Assembly (NCBI RefSeq): GCF_003590095.1
Contig: NC_039479.1
Span: 11,904,001 to 11,968,000, forward strand
DNA length: 64,000 bases
DNA from: Trichoplusia ni
Taxonomy: Eukaryota; Arthropoda; Insecta; Lepidoptera; Noctuidae
Reading direction: 5' to 3'
The number at the start of each line of letters is the position of its first letter. Position 1 is the stretch's first letter. The position numbers and the translations under genes were made by a program. The notes under the pieces were generated by a model. The model had not been told where the DNA came from. It saw nothing but the letters and a program-made list of their open reading frames with translations, and did not search any database. Shown piece after piece: positions 61,106 to 64,000 of the stretch.

Positions 61106-64000
61106 AGTTTGGAATGTCTTACTGCTGGCCAAAAGCCTTCTCAATCTTCCTCCACTTGTCTCTCTCATGAGCAATGAATGACCAGCCTTCATGTCCTTCT
61201 GAGCATGCCTCGATGAAGCCAGTTTAGCTTGGGGTAATTAAAAAATATTGGTTCGGTGTGAACGAAAAAGTACGGGAACGCATAATAAACAATAGGAATA
61301 ACTGAGTAACGATCGCTCACTTTTAGCGGTAAAGTACACGTTTTGTTTGAACACATCCAAAAGTCCAAAATGTACAAATGTTTGTAATTTACGCCTTGTA
61401 AATTGTATTAAAATAGTTTCGGAGCTAGACTACTAACCAGATAACAACTTTTCTCGTAAATACGTTAAACAGTTTTATATTTTCACACCTATGCTTCTCT
61501 GTAATAGTTATGTAGAGTTTTAGATAAACTAAAAAACTATTTTAATAAATGTACTTTTAGCGTCCCGCCGCTGTAAGTCGCAGCGTTACCACTTAAATAT
61601 AATATTTGATTTTCCACATTTACACTATCACTAAAAGTACGACCACTAGGTAGGAAATATTGCATATTAAAACAATGATTTCTCTAACTTACAAGACCAA
61701 TCCGTGTCTACAAAAATTTTTCCCAACAACTCCAAAGTCACATAAAAAGTATTTATTTTACCATCCACTTTACGATACCTGAGCAGGGAACCGAGCTTAA
61801 TTACTTTTAAACTTAAATTAATTAAATGAATTTGCATAATGCGGTCTGCCAGCTTCGAATACGTAGATTAAGGCGCTAACTTACGACTTTGAATATTGGA
61901 ATATGAATACTTTTATGTAAATGAAAAGAGTTAGGCATGCAAATGTAACAGGACTATTCAGCCAGAGAACCTAATACCATCTTTAAAGTAAGATGGTTAG
62001 CGTTGTCAAAGCGTGTATAATTGATATATAATGCGTAGGAAGATGTACAAAGCGAAAATTGCGTAGCCAATGATATAGAAAGATGAAGTCAATGAAATAA
62101 ATTGAAACTAAGGCTTGACTTCAAAAGTCTGTTTATCAAAGAAGTTAAGGGAAACACAAGTTAAGCAATAACGCTAATGAATCCCGAGTGACGAGAAGAT
62201 TTATGATGATTTAACTTTTTTTTTTGCAATTTTATCGCGTAGTCTGACGGAGATTGATGCAGGGAATTTCATAAGCCTTTATAAGGGCGTTGAGTGGTCC
62301 AAAATCATATTGGGCTGTTTGAGGGTTATCTCATATGCGGGATTCGGCCTTTTTCCATACTTGAATATTCACTGACTTTGCAGCTTTGACTGCAGGCGTG
62401 CGAGATTGGTATTGGGCCAGTTTAGCTTGGCCCGATTTTCGAATTGGTAGCTCGGAATTACGAATTTATCGAGGCGTCTGTCAATAGATCTTTTGGACGT
62501 GGATTTTTTAGTCCGGATAAATGCGATTACGTGAAGTTGAATTTAGGAGTATTTTAAAAATTCCACCTATAAGGACGAAACAAAATTATTTTTCAGAATT
62601 TATATTTACTTAATATGTTACTTGTTTAAATGCAGTTTGTGCGTTATTATATTACCCTTTTTTGAGTCAGAAACATTTTTTTGCGGTTCTTAAAAGCCTC
62701 CATTCCAATTAACGTCATAAGCGCTTTTATTGAAATTCAAATTGTATCCACACCTTTGATGTACAGGTTAACGGTGAAGCTTGCATTATGATAAGTGGAA
62801 CCATTTACATCTGGAATGGATACGTCATCGTGTTAACATATTTACATGTCGATCGTTACTGGCGCCCGACAGGGGCTCGTGTGGGGTGCCAGTGACAATC
62901 CGCTGAACCATTTTACACTTGCATTTCACGATATTTGTCGTTTAACTGAATCCTTAACAATACTACGAGAAGAGAGTTAGTCTAAAATCTCCCTAAGAAC
63001 CGTACTTTCAGTATATTTTCTTTAAATAATTGTCGTTTTAGAAATGGGTGAGTTAAAAACAACAAATTCTATTTTATTTTCAGTCAAGTTGTTACTCTAC
63101 GTAGGTGGAGGAAAAATTGCTGTTATCTTTAACAATTAGATGTCAAAGAAGAATAGTAGTCCAGATATCAATTTACTCTTGCTGTGTCTTTCTATAAAGA
63201 TGTCCGTATATTTATATACTGCGTATTATTGCAGTAACCTTCAGCTATCATTTGGTCACTGCACTATATTACTTTCATTCTTAGAACAAGGCTGTTATCT
63301 TAGTGAAAGGGAGATGGTGTAATATACCTGCGCGTATCATTGTCTCAATTTTAAACAAATTTATTTTCAGTATTCATCCTAGCGAACAATTCTTACCATA
63401 ACCATCCTCCATGCTACTATTAAAAGGCGTTCATTTCAAGTCCTTTTGTTTTCATTCCAACATTACATTATCCTCAAACTATTCGATTAGACATTCCAAC
63501 AACGTAATATTTACCTTCCGAAGGCTAGTTATTGGGGTCTATTCAATTAGATCGTGTAACATACCAAGCTTGTACAGTGGTCTGTGGTTTTGACAGGGGT
63601 AGCATCCTTTGAAACAACTCCAGGGAGCTACCATCACATTTTAAAATAACACAACCTCAGTTGTGGAAAAGAGACAAAACTAGACACCGTGTATAGCGCT
63701 CTCTCACTTCTATAACTGAAATAAGTATAACTTTTAGACATTGGTACCCGCAGGGGAATATTAAATCTATAGAACTTGAAAGTTTTAGATGTCTTTCAAT
63801 TTTGGACACGGGTTGTCTTTAATTAATTAGAGGTTATGACGGCTCGGTTTTGAGAAATTCTGTATAACGGTAGGGCAACCAGCTTGGTTGTTTGTTTATC
63901 GGTAGCGTTGCGAAACAAATAAAATAACGACGTACAAACATCTCGACGTGATGTGACGGAAGCATGTTTGGATATCATTACTTAACATAATGAGATTCTT

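Larger units (their letters stand above)
50560..64000. other. Intergenic tail, no gene supported
   Basis: About 13.4 kb beyond the gene C promoter. All open frames are at most 91 codons and none shows a domain or a splice pattern I could join into a gene. It contains hairpins (52696-52715, 52743-52786), a LINE-tail-like repeat (53405-53580), a pair of opposed repeats (55460-55560 and 60950-61105), a partial TIR element (58855-58905) and a 47-bp tandem duplication (59068-59161). In 50.7-52.6, 53.6-55.4, 56-58.8 and 61.2-64 kb I see nothing recognisable. Long-intron parts of a neighbouring gene cannot be excluded. Confidence 0.5.

Overview
The window is nuclear DNA of a moth or butterfly (Lepidoptera, perhaps a noctuid-like moth). 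The signs are AT-rich sequence, short exons split by GT-AG introns, polyadenylation signals, dense small interspersed repeats of lepidopteran type (tRNA-headed SINEs, repeats starting 'gcccgcgacttcgtc', non-LTR retroelement remnants), and the genes themselves. There is no bacterial-style gene, CRISPR array or operon.

The layout has four parts. (1) At 710-1489 on the minus strand is a compact three-exon gene for RPAC2 (POLR1D), the small AC19-type subunit shared by RNA polymerases I and III. (2) From 8684 to 50458 lies a cluster of three complete cytochrome P450 genes of the CYP4 family: gene A (+, 8684-18533), gene B (-, 21442-26601) and gene C (-, 43575-50458). I traced every exon by hand. 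All three have 11 coding exons of identical lengths (151, 107, 91, 186, 70, 197, 110, 134, 101, 177 and 155 nt), identical intron phases and 492-residue products. By hand count A and B are about 84% identical and A and C about 81%, so by the usual P450 naming rule they belong to one subfamily (CYP4M-like is my guess, not proven). A and B are convergent; B and C point the same way. (3) A decayed fourth copy lies just downstream of gene C at about 42440-42900. It keeps the end of exon 8 and a piece of intron 8 collinear with intron 8 of gene A. (4) The rest (1.5-8.6 kb, 18.6-21.4 kb, 26.7-42.4 kb, 50.6-64 kb) is intergenic or intronic DNA filled with transposable-element debris. I found no further gene I can support there.

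The P450s should be microsomal monooxygenases: N-terminal membrane anchor, proline-rich hinge, WxxxR, I-helix GHDTT, ExxR, FRPERF and FSAGPRNCIG heme-binding loop. They would act with NADPH-P450 reductase on fatty acids, pheromone or hormone precursors, or plant and insecticide compounds; the substrate cannot be read from sequence. The most notable difference is in gene C, where the I-helix glutamate that in CYP4 enzymes forms a covalent ester to the heme is alanine. Other items worth a second look are a GC-richer 97-codon ORF inside intron 2 of gene A, several perfect long hairpins, a GC-rich block upstream of gene B, and small elements with terminal inverted repeats. I saw no evidence of a wholly new multi-gene system.
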